Position numbers and translations under genes: made by a program | The notes under the pieces: model-generated | Database searches by the model: none | Told to the model about the DNA's origin: nothing | The model's input: the letters and a program-made list of their open reading frames with translations, nothing else | Assembly: GCA_000585075.1 (NCBI GenBank) | Contig: JEMY01000017.1 | Coordinates: 62,001-126,000, forward strand | Length of the DNA: 64,000 nt | DNA from: Candidatus Accumulibacter regalis | GTDB lineage: Bacteria > Pseudomonadota > Gammaproteobacteria > Burkholderiales > Rhodocyclaceae | Direction: 5' to 3' | Shown here: in pieces, positions 18,525 to 29,641 of the stretch | How positions within the stretch are numbered: the first letter of the stretch is position 1 | Layout: each line of letters begins with the position of its first letter

Positions 18525-19940
18525 ATGAATGAGGCGGCCAGCGGAAAGGCCAAGGCCATTCCCATCAACGTCGAAGGTTTGTACGAGAAGCACAGGACGG
18601 TTCACGCCCGCACGGTGACCGGGACGTTCAACAACTGGCGCTGGGCGATGGTTTTCTTTACCCAGGCCTTGTTCTACGGGCTGTGCTGGTTCGAATGGAA
18701 TGGCCGGCAGGCGGTACTTTTCCACATCGTCGAACGCAAGTTTTACATTTTCGGCATGGTTTTCTGGCCGCAGGACGTGATCTACTTGGCGATTCTGCTG
18801 GTGATTTCGGCCTATGGGCTGTTCCTCGTCACTGCCGTCGGGGGGCGCCTGTTCTGCGGCTACGCGTGTCCACAAACCGTATACACGGAAATCCTGACGT
18901 GGATTGAACGCAAGATCGAAGGCGAACGTCCGGCGCGAATCAAGCTCGATGCACAGCCGATGAATCCGCGCAAGTTCCGGCTCAAGTTCATCAAGCATTC
19001 ACTGTGGCTGTTGGTTGCGCTATGGACGGGGATTACCTTTGTCGGCTATTTCACGCCGATCAAGGAGCTGCTCGCCGAAATGGCGTCGTTCCGGATCGGG
19101 CCATGGGAAGGTTTCTGGGTGTTCTTCTACGCCTTTTTCCTGTACATGATGGCCGGTTTCCTGCGCGAACAGGTGTGCAAGTACATGTGCCCGTACGCAC
19201 GCTTCCAGGGCGTGATGTTCGACCCGGACACCTTGATCATCAGTTACGATCCCGAGCGCGGCGAGCCGCGCGGGCTGCGCAAGAAGAAGGGGGGGGCGGA
19301 TACGCCGCCATTGGGTGACTGTGTCGACTGCAGCATCTGTGTGCAGGTGTGCCCGACCGGTATCGATATTCGCAATGGTCTGCAGCTCGAGTGTATCGCC
19401 TGTGCGGCCTGTATCGATGCCTGCGATCAGGTGATGGACAAGGTTGGCTCGCCACGCGGGCTGATTCGCTACTCGACAGAGAATGCTCTGGCCCAACACT
19501 ATACGGCGCGCGAGATCGTCGCCCACCTGTGGCGCTTCAGGACGCTGCTGTATACCGGCATCCTGCTGGCCATTGTCGTGGCCGCGGCGTGGAGTCTCAG
19601 CCAGCGCGTGCCGCTGAAGCTGGACGTGCTGCGCGATCGCTCGAGCTTGTCACGCGAGGCCACCGACGGACGTATCGAGAACGTGTTTACCCTGCGCATT
19701 TCGAATACCGACGAGGCGGCGCACCGCTATGTGATCAGCGTCAGTGGCATCGACGGTATCGATATCGTCGGCGAGCGCTTCGTTGACCTTCCGGCCGCGT
19801 CATCGGATACCGTTTCTCTCTCGGCGCGGGTCGAGCCGGGGCGCGCGAAGAAGGGCTCCAACCAGATCTTCTTCGAGGTTCGCTCCGAGACTGACGATCA
19901 AGTCTCGGTTCGTGAAAAAGCAAGTTTCTTCATGCCATGA
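18525..19940 (+). CDS. ccoG: cbb3 oxidase accessory iron-sulfur protein CcoG (RdxA/FixG)
   Basis: About 471 residues. GGAG at 18513-18516 favours ATG 18525 (ATG 18522 is adjacent). Several N-terminal helices carry a CGYACPQTVYTEI motif and a second cysteine pair region (VCKYMCPYARFQGVM). Two ferredoxin-type 4Fe-4S motifs follow (CVDCSICVQVCPTGID and CIACAACIDACDQVM), then a C-terminal Ig-like periplasmic domain. CcoG acts as a membrane copper/iron-sulfur redox protein in oxidase assembly. Its stop overlaps the ccoH start (ATGA). Confidence 0.95.
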   Translation: MNEAASGKAKAIPINVEGLYEKHRTVHARTVTGTFNNWRWAMVFFTQALFYGLCWFEWNGRQAVLFHIVERKFYIFGMVFWPQDVIYLAILLVISAYGLFLVTAVGGRLFCGYACPQTVYTEILTWIERKIEGERPARIKLDAQPMNPRKFRLKFIKHSLWLLVALWTGITFVGYFTPIKELLAEMASFRIGPWEGFWVFFYAFFLYMMAGFLREQVCKYMCPYARFQGVMFDPDTLIISYDPERGEPRGLRKKKGGADTPPLGDCVDCSICVQVCPTGIDIRNGLQLECIACAACIDACDQVMDKVGSPRGLIRYSTENALAQHYTAREIVAHLWRFRTLLYTGILLAIVVAAAWSLSQRVPLKLDVLRDRSSLSREATDGRIENVFTLRISNTDEAAHRYVISVSGIDGIDIVGERFVDLPAASSDTVSLSARVEPGRAKKGSNQIFFEVRSETDDQVSVREKASFFMP

Positions 19941-20494
19941 AGAGTACGCGCGCGACCGATAGCGGCCCATGGTACCGCGAGCCCTGGCCCTGGCTGATCA
20001 TGCTCGGACCGGCGGTGGTCATTGTCGCTGGTGTCGCGACGGCCTATCTGGCGGTGATCAGCAATGACGGCCTGGTGGCCGACGACTACTACAAGCAGGG
20101 ACTGGCGATCAATCAACGTGGCGAGCGTGACCAGCGCGCGGCTGAATTGGGGTTGCAGGCCGAGCTGATTCTAGGCGGCAATGGCGATCGCCTGCGGGTC
20201 CTGCTGCGCGCCAACGACGGTACGGCATTGCCGGCGACGCTCGCCTTGCGCATCACGCACCCGACACGGCCGGGGTTCGATCAGAGCGTTTCATTGCGCT
20301 CCGAAGGGGGCGGCGTCTATGGAGCTGAGCTGGCGCCGATACATGGTCGCTGGCGCCTCGTTCTTGAGGACGAGCGGCAGGAATGGTTGCTGGCGGGCGA
20401 CTGGGAGAGCGATAAGCAGCCCACGCTGAGGCTGACGCCGTCGGCGCGAGCGGCGGCGCCGGAAGAAAAGAATTCAGCACACAACGAAAGGTAA
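19937..20494 (+). CDS. ccoH: cbb3 oxidase assembly protein CcoH (FixH)
   Basis: 185 residues with one N-terminal membrane helix (PWPWLIMLGPAVVIVAGVATAYLAV), then the FixH signature DGLVADDYYKQGLAINQ and a periplasmic beta domain. FixH/CcoH is required for oxidase assembly and interacts with the oxidase subunits. It is translationally coupled to ccoG. The C-terminal ~30 residues are an extra low-complexity tail. Confidence 0.93.
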   Translation: MKSTRATDSGPWYREPWPWLIMLGPAVVIVAGVATAYLAVISNDGLVADDYYKQGLAINQRGERDQRAAELGLQAELILGGNGDRLRVLLRANDGTALPATLALRITHPTRPGFDQSVSLRSEGGGVYGAELAPIHGRWRLVLEDERQEWLLAGDWESDKQPTLRLTPSARAAAPEEKNSAHNER

Positions 20495-20501
20495 GTAAGC
20501 A

Positions 20502-20642
20502 ATGGCTTGGGATCTGCTGTTTTCGAGCGACTTCGGTCTGTTCAGTGTTTTTGTGATTGTCTTCCTCCTCGGTATGTCGGTCTGGTTCCCCTATTTCTTC
20601 CGCAAGAAGATGCGCGAGGACGAAAAAAGGAAGGTGCAATAG
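20502..20642 (+). CDS. Small DUF3149-like membrane protein
   Basis: 46 residues: MAWDLLFSSDFGLFSVF, a single helix FVIVFLLGMSVWFPYFF, and a basic tail KKMREDEKRK. The LFSSDFGL start and Lys/Arg/Glu-rich end resemble the DUF3149 family of tiny betaproteobacterial membrane proteins. GGTAAG precedes the ATG and the gene lies 7 nt after ccoH, so it is probably the last gene of the FNR-controlled ccoGH operon. Its function is unknown; a role in oxidase assembly is only an inference from position. Confidence 0.7.
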   Translation: MAWDLLFSSDFGLFSVFVIVFLLGMSVWFPYFFRKKMREDEKRKVQ

Positions 20643-20678
20643 ATCGCGTAACGTAGTCACTCTTGCCGGCCGTACGAG

Positions 20679-21248
20679 CTAGGCCTTTGTCTGCTCAGGG
20701 TCAGGCGCTTGCCTCGCCGCTGGCCGCAGATCGTCGTCATGGAGAACGAAGCGACCAGCCTTGCGGTCCGCAAAATAGGCCCGCAAGCATAGCGTGACGC
20801 TCTGGAAAGCGAGTTCCTGCCACGGTACGGTGTGCTCGGCGAAGAGTGCCGTGTCGAGGGTTTCGAGGCCGGCTGCGAAGCCGGTATCGAGCAGTCGGGC
20901 ACGGTAGAAGAGGTGCACCTGGTTGATGTGCGGAATGTTGACCAGTGAGAATAGCCCGCCGAGCTCGACGCGGGCACAGGCTTCTTCAAGCGTCTCGCGT
21001 GTGGCCGCCTGGCGGGTCGTTTCGCCGTTCTCCATGAAGCCCGCGGGCAGCGTCCACAAGCCATAGCGCGGGGCGATAGAACGCCGGCAAAGGAGGATTT
21101 GATCCTGCCATTCGGCGATGCAGCCGACAACCAGCTTCGGGTTTTGGTAATGGATCGCGCCACAGCACTGGCATACGTGCCGTGGCAGGTTGTCTCCTTC
21201 CGGAATCACCAGACTGACCGTCTTGCCGCATTGACTGCAGAAATTCAT
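20679..21248 (-). CDS. NUDIX hydrolase with N-terminal zinc ribbon
   Basis: 189 residues from ATG 21248. CSQCG and CQCCG form an N-terminal zinc ribbon (residues 4-33), followed by YQNPKLVVGCIAEW and a NUDIX box beginning GFMENGETTRQAA and ending RETLEEACA. The box has the REUxEE core, with Ala where the last Gly usually stands. Zinc-ribbon NUDIX proteins include NADH pyrophosphatases, but substrate cannot be read from the sequence. It converges on the ccoH operon. Confidence 0.85.
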   Translation of the reverse strand: MNFCSQCGKTVSLVIPEGDNLPRHVCQCCGAIHYQNPKLVVGCIAEWQDQILLCRRSIAPRYGLWTLPAGFMENGETTRQAATRETLEEACARVELGGLFSLVNIPHINQVHLFYRARLLDTGFAAGLETLDTALFAEHTVPWQELAFQSVTLCLRAYFADRKAGRFVLHDDDLRPAARQAPDPEQTKA

Positions 21249-21542
21249 TTCTCGGAGTCCCCGCGCTGCTTTCGCTGACGCCGCAAGTTTATACGATTCC
21301 GGTAGGCGGGACCTTGCCTGCGGCGAAGGCAGCGATCTTGCCCGTACGGGGAGGGGAGGCGCGCCTTGCGCGCGGCGCGAGCGGGCATTGGTCGCGATGC
21401 CCGAAACGCGGCAATCTTTCGCCGAATAGGGGCGGCCTTGCCGCGCGAGACGTGTCTGCAACGTGCAATCTGGCTACAATGCGCGACAATGCTGTGTTAA
21501 GTCAGCGACGCGCTTTGAAGCGCGATGACAAAGGGGGGCTGG

Positions 21543-22400
21543 ATGTTTCTGATTGTTGGCTACGTAATCATTCTGGTGTCAGCGCTAGGGACCTACGCGG
21601 TTCACGGCAGCCTGGCGGCACTGTGGGTGCCCCTTGAGTATATTGCGATCGTTGGCTTGACGATCGGTGGCTTTGTCGCCAGCAACGATCTGAAGATCAT
21701 CAAATCGACGATTGGCGCCTTGCCGGGAATCTTCAAGGGTTCGAAGTTCACCAAGGTTCTCTACGTCGACCTGCTGGCAATGCTCTTCGAGGTCTTGGCA
21801 AAGGTGCGCAAGGAAGGGCTGATGTCGATCGAAAACGACGTCGAGAACCCGCACGACAGCCCGATCTTCAGCAAGTATCCAACGCTCGCCAAGGATCATC
21901 ATGTGATGGAGTTTATCACCGACTATTTGCGCATGATGGTCGGTGGCAACCTCAACGCCATCGAGATCGAGAATCTGATGGATATCGAGATCGAAACCCA
22001 CCACCACGAGGTGGAGACGCCGGGACACGTCGTCTCCAAGGTGGCCGACGCGGTTCCGGCGTTTGGTATCATCGTCGCCGTGATGGGCGTGGTGAACGTC
22101 ATGGGCTCGGTTGGCGAGCCGCCGGCAGTGCTCGGAAAAATGATCGGTGGCGCGCTGGTCGGCACCTTTCTCGGTATTCTCATCGCGTACGGTTTCGTTT
22201 CGCCAGTGGCCAGTCTGCTGGAGCAGAAGGCACAGGATGGTTCGAAGATCTATCAGGTGATCAAGGTCGTCCTGCTGGCGTCGATGTCCGGCTACGCGCC
22301 GCAGGTGGCCGTCGAGTTCGGTCGCAAGACCCTGGCCTCCGGGGTACGTCCGACGTTTGGCGAGCTTGAGGAAGAACTCAAGAACCGCAAAGGCAAATAG
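21543..22400 (+). CDS. motA: Flagellar stator protein MotA
   Basis: 285 residues from ATG 21543 (MFLIVGYVIILVSALGTY), the family-like start preceded by AGGGGGG; ATG 21525 is in frame upstream. Four membrane helices are visible. The large cytoplasmic loop ends in ADAVPAFGIIVAVMGVVNVMG, with the conserved proline of the proton channel, and PVASLLEQKAQDGSKIYQVIK follows. It forms the proton-driven stator with MotB. A TACAAT -10-like box lies at 21475-21480. Confidence 0.95.
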   Translation: MFLIVGYVIILVSALGTYAVHGSLAALWVPLEYIAIVGLTIGGFVASNDLKIIKSTIGALPGIFKGSKFTKVLYVDLLAMLFEVLAKVRKEGLMSIENDVENPHDSPIFSKYPTLAKDHHVMEFITDYLRMMVGGNLNAIEIENLMDIEIETHHHEVETPGHVVSKVADAVPAFGIIVAVMGVVNVMGSVGEPPAVLGKMIGGALVGTFLGILIAYGFVSPVASLLEQKAQDGSKIYQVIKVVLLASMSGYAPQVAVEFGRKTLASGVRPTFGELEEELKNRKGK

Positions 22401-22432
22401 GGCATGCCGATGCGGCTGACGGGAGGCGATGA

Positions 22433-23395
22433 ATGACTGACGATGTACGCCCGATAGTCATCAAGCGGATCAAGAAGGTGGCTGGCGGTCACCATGGCGG
22501 CGCCTGGAAGATCGCCTACGCCGACTTCGTTACGGCGATGATGGCGTTTTTCCTGCTCATGTGGCTCCTTGGCTCGACGGCCAGCGGCGATCTGCAGGGA
22601 ATCGCCGACTATTTCCAGAACCCACTGAAGATCGCTTCGCAGGGAGGCTCGGGGACAGGCGACAGTTCGAGCGTTCTCAAGGGTGGCGGGCAGGACTTGA
22701 CACGCAGCGCCGGCCAGGTCAAGAAGGGCGACATCGACGCCAAGAGCAAGACCATCAACCTCAAGGAAACCAACGCCGAACACGCGCGCAAGGTCTTCGA
22801 AGAGCGCGAGGCGCAGATGCTGGGGAAGCTCAAGGAGAACATCGAAAAGCTGATTGAAAGCAATCCCGCGCTCAGGCAGTTCAAGAGCCAGCTGTTGATC
22901 GACATTACCAGCGAGGGTTTGCGCATCCAAATCGTCGATGAGCAGAATCGCCCGATGTTCGATACCAGCAGCGCCGAGCTGAAGAGTTATACGCGCACAA
23001 TTCTGCATGAAATCGGCAAGGCGCTGAATGCCGTACCGAACAAGTTGAGCCTCTCCGGGCACACCGACGCCGCGCAGTTCAGTGGCGGCGACAGGGGTTT
23101 CTCGAACTGGGAGTTATCGGCCAATCGTGCCAACGCGTCCCGGCGCGAGCTGATCGCCGGTGGCATGGATGAACACAAGGTGTTGCGCGTTGTCGGTCTT
23201 GCGTCCACAGTGCTCTTTGACAAGAACGATCCGCTCAGCTCGATCAATCGCCGGATCAGTATCATCGTCCTCAACAGGCGGGCGGAAGAATCCCTGTTGC
23301 AGGAAGACGGCAAGGCGGATGCGGTCGAGGTCGGTGGCGAGGGAATCGATGCCGGTGCCATCGCGGCGCCGCCGGGGAGTGGGCGCGGGGGGTAG
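22433..23395 (+). CDS. motB: Flagellar stator protein MotB
   Basis: 320 residues. GGHHGGAWKIAYADFVTAMMAFFLLMWLLG contains the single helix with the essential proton-binding Asp (YADFVTAMMAFF). The C-terminal OmpA-like peptidoglycan-binding domain includes LSLSGHTDAAQFSGG and NWELSANRANASRREL. It anchors the MotA stator to the cell wall. GGAGG lies just before the ATG, 32 nt after motA. Confidence 0.95.
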   Translation: MTDDVRPIVIKRIKKVAGGHHGGAWKIAYADFVTAMMAFFLLMWLLGSTASGDLQGIADYFQNPLKIASQGGSGTGDSSSVLKGGGQDLTRSAGQVKKGDIDAKSKTINLKETNAEHARKVFEEREAQMLGKLKENIEKLIESNPALRQFKSQLLIDITSEGLRIQIVDEQNRPMFDTSSAELKSYTRTILHEIGKALNAVPNKLSLSGHTDAAQFSGGDRGFSNWELSANRANASRRELIAGGMDEHKVLRVVGLASTVLFDKNDPLSSINRRISIIVLNRRAEESLLQEDGKADAVEVGGEGIDAGAIAAPPGSGRGG

Positions 23396-23466
23396 CGTCC
23401 TAGAGCGGCCGATGGCTTGAGCGGTCGCTCACGAAAAGCACGGTCACTCTCGTGAGGAGGACTCGA

Positions 23467-25761
23467 ATGAGAAGGCGTGAACTCCGCAACGGTGTGCTGA
23501 CCGTTGCACTGCTGGCAGCGAGTGCGGCTTTTTCCTGGGCGGGTGAGGAATTGGCGGCGGTAGCTGCGGAGAATTCGCCGAAGGTGTCAAGTGCGCCGAG
23601 CGCGGCGAGCGGCCAGGAAGCTCGCTACGGTGCGCATGTGGGCGCTGACGGATGGGTGGATTTCGTCGTCCATGCGCCTGCGGCGACGGCGGTAGACCTC
23701 CTGCTGTACGACGATCCAAGGGCACGCACGCCGCAGCGGCGGGTGGCCATGACCCCTGCCGGTGACGACTGGAAGGCCCGGGTTCGCGGCAGCAGGCACG
23801 GGCCTGCCCTGTTCTATATGTATCAGGCCAGTGGTCCGCGTGAGGTCTCGCCAGAACGGCCCTTCGGCGCCTTGTTCAACCCCGCGTACGTGCTCAACGA
23901 CCCGTACGCGTATCGTACCGAAAACGTCAACTACGACGCCTTCTTCGCCACTGTCCCGTTCACGGACATGACCACCCCGGTCTATGCCGGCGGTGGCAAG
24001 AGCGTGGTCTACGACCATTCCGGCGACGGTTTTCCGGGGCACGTGCGCATTGCACCCGAGGATCTGATCGTCTACGAGCTGCACGTGCAGGACTACACCG
24101 CCACCCTCGAAGGACTTCCGGCGGCGCGGCGCGGGACCTATCTCGGGCTGGCTCGCGGCGGACTCAAGACCCCGGGCGGCCTTGCCGCCGGGATCGATCA
24201 TCTGGTCGAACTGGGCGTGAACGCGGTCGAACTGATGCCGGTCATGGAGTACGACGAGCAGAGCGGCAACCAGAGCGGCCGCCTCAATCACTGGGGCTAC
24301 ATGACCAGCAATTTCTTTGCTCCGGAGGCGCGTTATGCGGCTTCTCCGGGTCGCCAGGTCGTCGAGCTCAAGCAGCTGGTGAGGGCTTTGCATCAACGCG
24401 GCATCGCGGTGTTCTTGGACGTGGTCTATAACCATACGGCCGAGCAATCCCCCTGGGTCAGCGACGGCCGCCTGGCGGCCAAGTGCTTCAACCTGATGTG
24501 CCTGGCGGCGGATCGCGTTTACCGTCCGACGTCGGACGGGCGTTATTACCTGAACAACACCGGTACCGGCAACGACGTCGATTTCTCCGGCGGCAAGCGC
24601 TACAGCAAGCAGCTGGTTCGCGATTCTCTCGCCATGTGGCACCAGATCTACGGGATCGACGGTTTCCGCTTCGATCTGGCGAGGATTCTCGCCGAGGGTT
24701 CGCACGACGCTGCGGATTGGGTGGACAACGATCCTCGCTATGCGACCGCGCATCTGCATGCCGAACCATGGGATATGGGTGGGCAGTGGTGGGACTTCAT
24801 GGACAGCGACGGCTGGAGTGCCGACAACAACCGCTGGGCGAAATGGCTCGGTCACTACCGCGACAAGGTCCGGCGCTTCTCGCAATCCAGCCTGAATGAC
24901 CCGGACGCTTTCAAGCAGCTCATCGAAGGGCGTGGCTCGGTGAGCCGTGGCGCTGGACCGGCAGCGTCGAGCAGGCCATGGCGGTCCATTAACCTGCTCG
25001 CCGTTCATGACGGCTATACGTTGCGCGATTGCACCTGGTTCAACGATTCCGATGGCTCGCAGAATTGCTGGGACAGCAACCAGGACGAGGATCTGCGCCG
25101 CCAGCGCGAGAAGCTGTTGCTCGGCATTCTGCTCACTTCGCAGGGAGTGCCGGTAATTCTCCAGGGTGACGAATTCGGGCGTAGCAAGGCGGGAGCCGCT
25201 GCGCAGGAGGGCGCGCGCAATAGCTATAACTACGAGTCCAGTACCGGCGACCTGGCGGTGAACCGGGTGAACTGGATCGACTGGCGGCTGAAGGACGGCG
25301 ACAACAGCGCTTCGCCCACTGGACCAGCGTACGGCAAGGAGCTGTTCGAGTGGACTCGCGGCCTGATCACTCTGCGCAAGAAGTGGAGTCATTTCCGCCG
25401 CCACGACTTTGCGCGCTACGTGCATGCGGCCACTGACGACCGCGCCGGGCCGATCAACGATGGTGGGTTCAGCTACGTCTGGGAGGGTCCCCGCAGCGGC
25501 GAGCCGACGCAACTGGCTGTCGTCTGGTGGGGCAAGGCCGGCGAACCTGACCTGATGGTCATCTACAACGAGGGTTGGGAACCGTTCAAGGTCGACAACC
25601 TGTCGCACTGGTCGCGGGGAAACTGGAAAATCCTCGCGCGTTCATGGCACGGTCCCGGCCAGGACATGTGTCGTGGCAAGTGGAAGCAATGCCCCGCCGC
25701 GGGCAGCGCGGTGACTGTCGCCGGGCGCTCTATGGCGATCCTCGTCAGCGACAATGACTGA
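23467..25761 (+). CDS. Exported GH13 isoamylase/pullulanase-type debranching enzyme
   Basis: 764 residues from ATG 23467, with AGGAGG seven bases upstream. The N-terminus is a signal peptide (RRRELRNGVLTVALLAASAAFSWAG). An N-terminal CBM48-like beta domain (about 55-140) precedes a GH13 barrel with DVVYNHTAE, GFRFDLARIL (nucleophile Asp), HAEPWDMGG (acid/base Glu) and AVHDGYTLRD. The overall order matches GlgX/isoamylase glycogen-debranching enzymes that cleave alpha-1,6 branches. The export signal is unusual for a glycogen enzyme and points to periplasmic or external glucan as substrate. No other glycogen gene is nearby. Confidence 0.85.
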   Translation: MRRRELRNGVLTVALLAASAAFSWAGEELAAVAAENSPKVSSAPSAASGQEARYGAHVGADGWVDFVVHAPAATAVDLLLYDDPRARTPQRRVAMTPAGDDWKARVRGSRHGPALFYMYQASGPREVSPERPFGALFNPAYVLNDPYAYRTENVNYDAFFATVPFTDMTTPVYAGGGKSVVYDHSGDGFPGHVRIAPEDLIVYELHVQDYTATLEGLPAARRGTYLGLARGGLKTPGGLAAGIDHLVELGVNAVELMPVMEYDEQSGNQSGRLNHWGYMTSNFFAPEARYAASPGRQVVELKQLVRALHQRGIAVFLDVVYNHTAEQSPWVSDGRLAAKCFNLMCLAADRVYRPTSDGRYYLNNTGTGNDVDFSGGKRYSKQLVRDSLAMWHQIYGIDGFRFDLARILAEGSHDAADWVDNDPRYATAHLHAEPWDMGGQWWDFMDSDGWSADNNRWAKWLGHYRDKVRRFSQSSLNDPDAFKQLIEGRGSVSRGAGPAASSRPWRSINLLAVHDGYTLRDCTWFNDSDGSQNCWDSNQDEDLRRQREKLLLGILLTSQGVPVILQGDEFGRSKAGAAAQEGARNSYNYESSTGDLAVNRVNWIDWRLKDGDNSASPTGPAYGKELFEWTRGLITLRKKWSHFRRHDFARYVHAATDDRAGPINDGGFSYVWEGPRSGEPTQLAVVWWGKAGEPDLMVIYNEGWEPFKVDNLSHWSRGNWKILARSWHGPGQDMCRGKWKQCPAAGSAVTVAGRSMAILVSDND

Positions 25762-25826
25762 TGCCATGAGCGGCGACCGATTGCCAGCGTTCTGCCGCCG
25801 GCCGAAAGGCGCGTGCAGACAGCAAG

Positions 25827-25848
25827 GAGGCCGCTCTGCGGCGGCCTC
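25827..25848. repeat. Hairpin between convergent debranching-enzyme and GST genes
   Basis: An 8-bp perfect stem GAGGCCGC / GCGGCCTC with a 6-base loop sits between two convergent stop codons. Neither strand has a T run, so terminator function is uncertain. Confidence 0.35.
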
Positions 25849-25872
25849 TCCGGCGTTCAACAGGCGGCGCCT

Positions 25873-27974
<2,102 letters not shown>

Positions 27975-27975
<1 letters not shown>

Positions 27976-28301
27976 TGCGCCCCGATGCCAACGCCGCACC
28001 TGCGCCGACGACCCCCGGCGAAGCGCTCGAGCCGATCGTTTGCGGGAGCTGCCAGCGGACGCTGCCAGGCGACTCACGCTACTGCCCCCACTGCTGCGGC
28101 CTGGACGGTCGGCGTGGAGCAACCGAAGCGGGAATCTTTCTCGGCGCCGTGCTGGGTGTGCTCGCCGGCGGTCTGATCACTGCCGTCTGGTCTTCTGTCG
28201 TCGGCACTGAACAAACACGCTGGAGCCACGTGCTGGCGACACTCGCGACGTGCATCATCGTCGGCGTGGTGATCGGTGTCGTGCGCACGCGCAAGCGCTG
28301 A
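27975..28301 (+). CDS. Small zinc-ribbon membrane protein, unknown function
   Basis: 108 residues. CGSC (about 23-26) and CPHC (about 37-40) form a zinc ribbon, followed by two membrane helices (GIFLGAVLGVLAGGLITAVW and VLATLATCIIVGVVIGVV) and a basic tail. I do not recognise a named family. It is translationally coupled to purB (TGATG) and followed 2 nt later by another small gene. Confidence 0.6.
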
Positions 28302-28303
28302 AG

Positions 28304-28624
28304 ATGGCGCAATTTGCCGAGAATCTGAAAAAGCTGCCGGGAGTGTCGCATGTCGCGGCGATCAAGCTCCTCGACGCTGCCGGCGAAGTGCTGGCAGTGA
28401 TCGAGAACAAGCCCGGCAGTCAGGGCTCACTGGCGGTCTACAACCACCTCGCCCAGACCTATGGGGCGATCACCCCGGAGGCGGCGAGGAAGGGCCTGGA
28501 GATGTTTGCCGAGCACACCGAGGACGCGCGTGCGAACCCGGGAAAGCATGCCAATATCGATCGTCTGTTGGCGCTCGTCGAGGAGCGCAAGACTTTGCGC
28601 ACCAAGCACATTTTCGCCGTCTGA
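28304..28624 (+). CDS. DUF2322-like conserved small protein
   Basis: 106 residues from ATG 28304 (MAQFAENLKKLPG). The central ENKPGSQGSLAVYNHLA and the C-terminal FAEHTEDARANPGKHANIDR are blocks I associate with DUF2322. It is soluble and has no signal peptide. Function unknown. It lies 2 nt after the zinc-ribbon gene, probably in the purB operon, and converges on secF. Confidence 0.68.
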   Translation: MAQFAENLKKLPGVSHVAAIKLLDAAGEVLAVIENKPGSQGSLAVYNHLAQTYGAITPEAARKGLEMFAEHTEDARANPGKHANIDRLLALVEERKTLRTKHIFAV

Positions 28625-28660
28625 TTGAGACCGGGCAGTGTGCGCGCAGCCGCGCGCAAG

Positions 28661-28685
28661 CAAAACTTTCCGAGTTCGGAAAGTT
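28661..28685 (-). terminator. Predicted terminator of the tgt-yajC-secD-secF operon
   Basis: On the minus strand AACTTTCC and GGAAAGTT form a perfect 8-bp stem with a 6-base loop that starts at the secF stop codon and runs into TTTT. The stem is AT-rich and the T run short, so confidence is moderate. Confidence 0.5.
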
Positions 28686-29629
28686 CACACCACGGCGCCG
28701 TCCTCGTTGGCGCCTTCGATCTTCTTCTTCGGCCTGACGAACTGCTCGCGTGAGACACCGAGCCACATCACCAGCGGGCTGGCGACCAGTACCGACGAGT
28801 AGATGCCGAAACAGATGCCGATGGTCAGAGCCAGGGCGAAGTAATAGAGCGTCTCGCCGCCGAAGATGAGCATCGAGAGAACCATTATCTGGGTCGATCC
28901 GTGGGTGATCATGGTGCGCGAGATGGTGCTGGTGATCGCGTGGTCGAGAACCTGTGGCGTGGTCAGGCCGCGAGTTTTCTTGAAGGTCTCGCGGACACGG
29001 TCGAAGACCACGACTGACTCGTTGACCGAGTAGCCAAGGACGGCGAGCACCGCCGCCAGGACTGACAGCGAGAACTCCCACTGGAAGAAGGCGAAGAAAC
29101 CCAGGATGATGACCACGTCGTGCAGGTTGGCAATGATCGCCGATATCGAGAATCGCCATTCAAAACGAAACGACAGGTAGAGGACGATACCGATGATCAC
29201 CACCAGCAGCGCCAGGGCACCGTTCTCTGCCAGTTCTCTACCGACCTGCGGGCCAACGAATTCGACGCGGCGCAGGGTGGCGCCGGGCGCCTCGACGGCG
29301 AGGGCCTCGATCACCGCTTCACCGATCCTGGCCGTGTTCTGATCGGCCCTCAGTGGCAGGCGAACCAGAACGTCCTGGCTGGAGCCGAAATGCTGTACTG
29401 AGAGGTCGGTATAGCCCGCTTTGCCGAGTCCGTCACGGACTTTTTCCAGGTCGGCTGTCTGCGTGTAGTGAAGCTCGACGAGCGTTCCGCCAGTGAACTC
29501 GACGGAGAGATGCAGACCGCGGGTGAACAGGAAGGCCACCGCCAGCAGGAAGGTGAGCAACGAAATGACGTTGAACACCAGCGCATGGCGCATGAACGGG
29601 ATGTCTTTGCTGATCCGGAAGAATTCCAT
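28685..29629 (-). CDS. secF: Protein translocase subunit SecF
   Basis: 314 residues with six helices of the SecF type: MEFFRISKDIPFM at the start, SVEFTGGTLVELHYTQ after helix 1, and GYSVNESVVVFDRVRETFK in the core. SecDF uses the proton gradient to pull proteins through SecYEG from the periplasmic side. It lies 12 nt after secD. Confidence 0.97.
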   Translation of the reverse strand: MEFFRISKDIPFMRHALVFNVISLLTFLLAVAFLFTRGLHLSVEFTGGTLVELHYTQTADLEKVRDGLGKAGYTDLSVQHFGSSQDVLVRLPLRADQNTARIGEAVIEALAVEAPGATLRRVEFVGPQVGRELAENGALALLVVIIGIVLYLSFRFEWRFSISAIIANLHDVVIILGFFAFFQWEFSLSVLAAVLAVLGYSVNESVVVFDRVRETFKKTRGLTTPQVLDHAITSTISRTMITHGSTQIMVLSMLIFGGETLYYFALALTIGICFGIYSSVLVASPLVMWLGVSREQFVRPKKKIEGANEDGAVV

Positions 29630-29641
29630 CGTGGTGCGTCC

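Noticed and set aside
23587-25608. A 673-codon minus-strand open frame opposite the debranching enzyme
   Set aside because: Shadow of the GH13 gene, which has conserved catalytic residues and a strong ribosome site.
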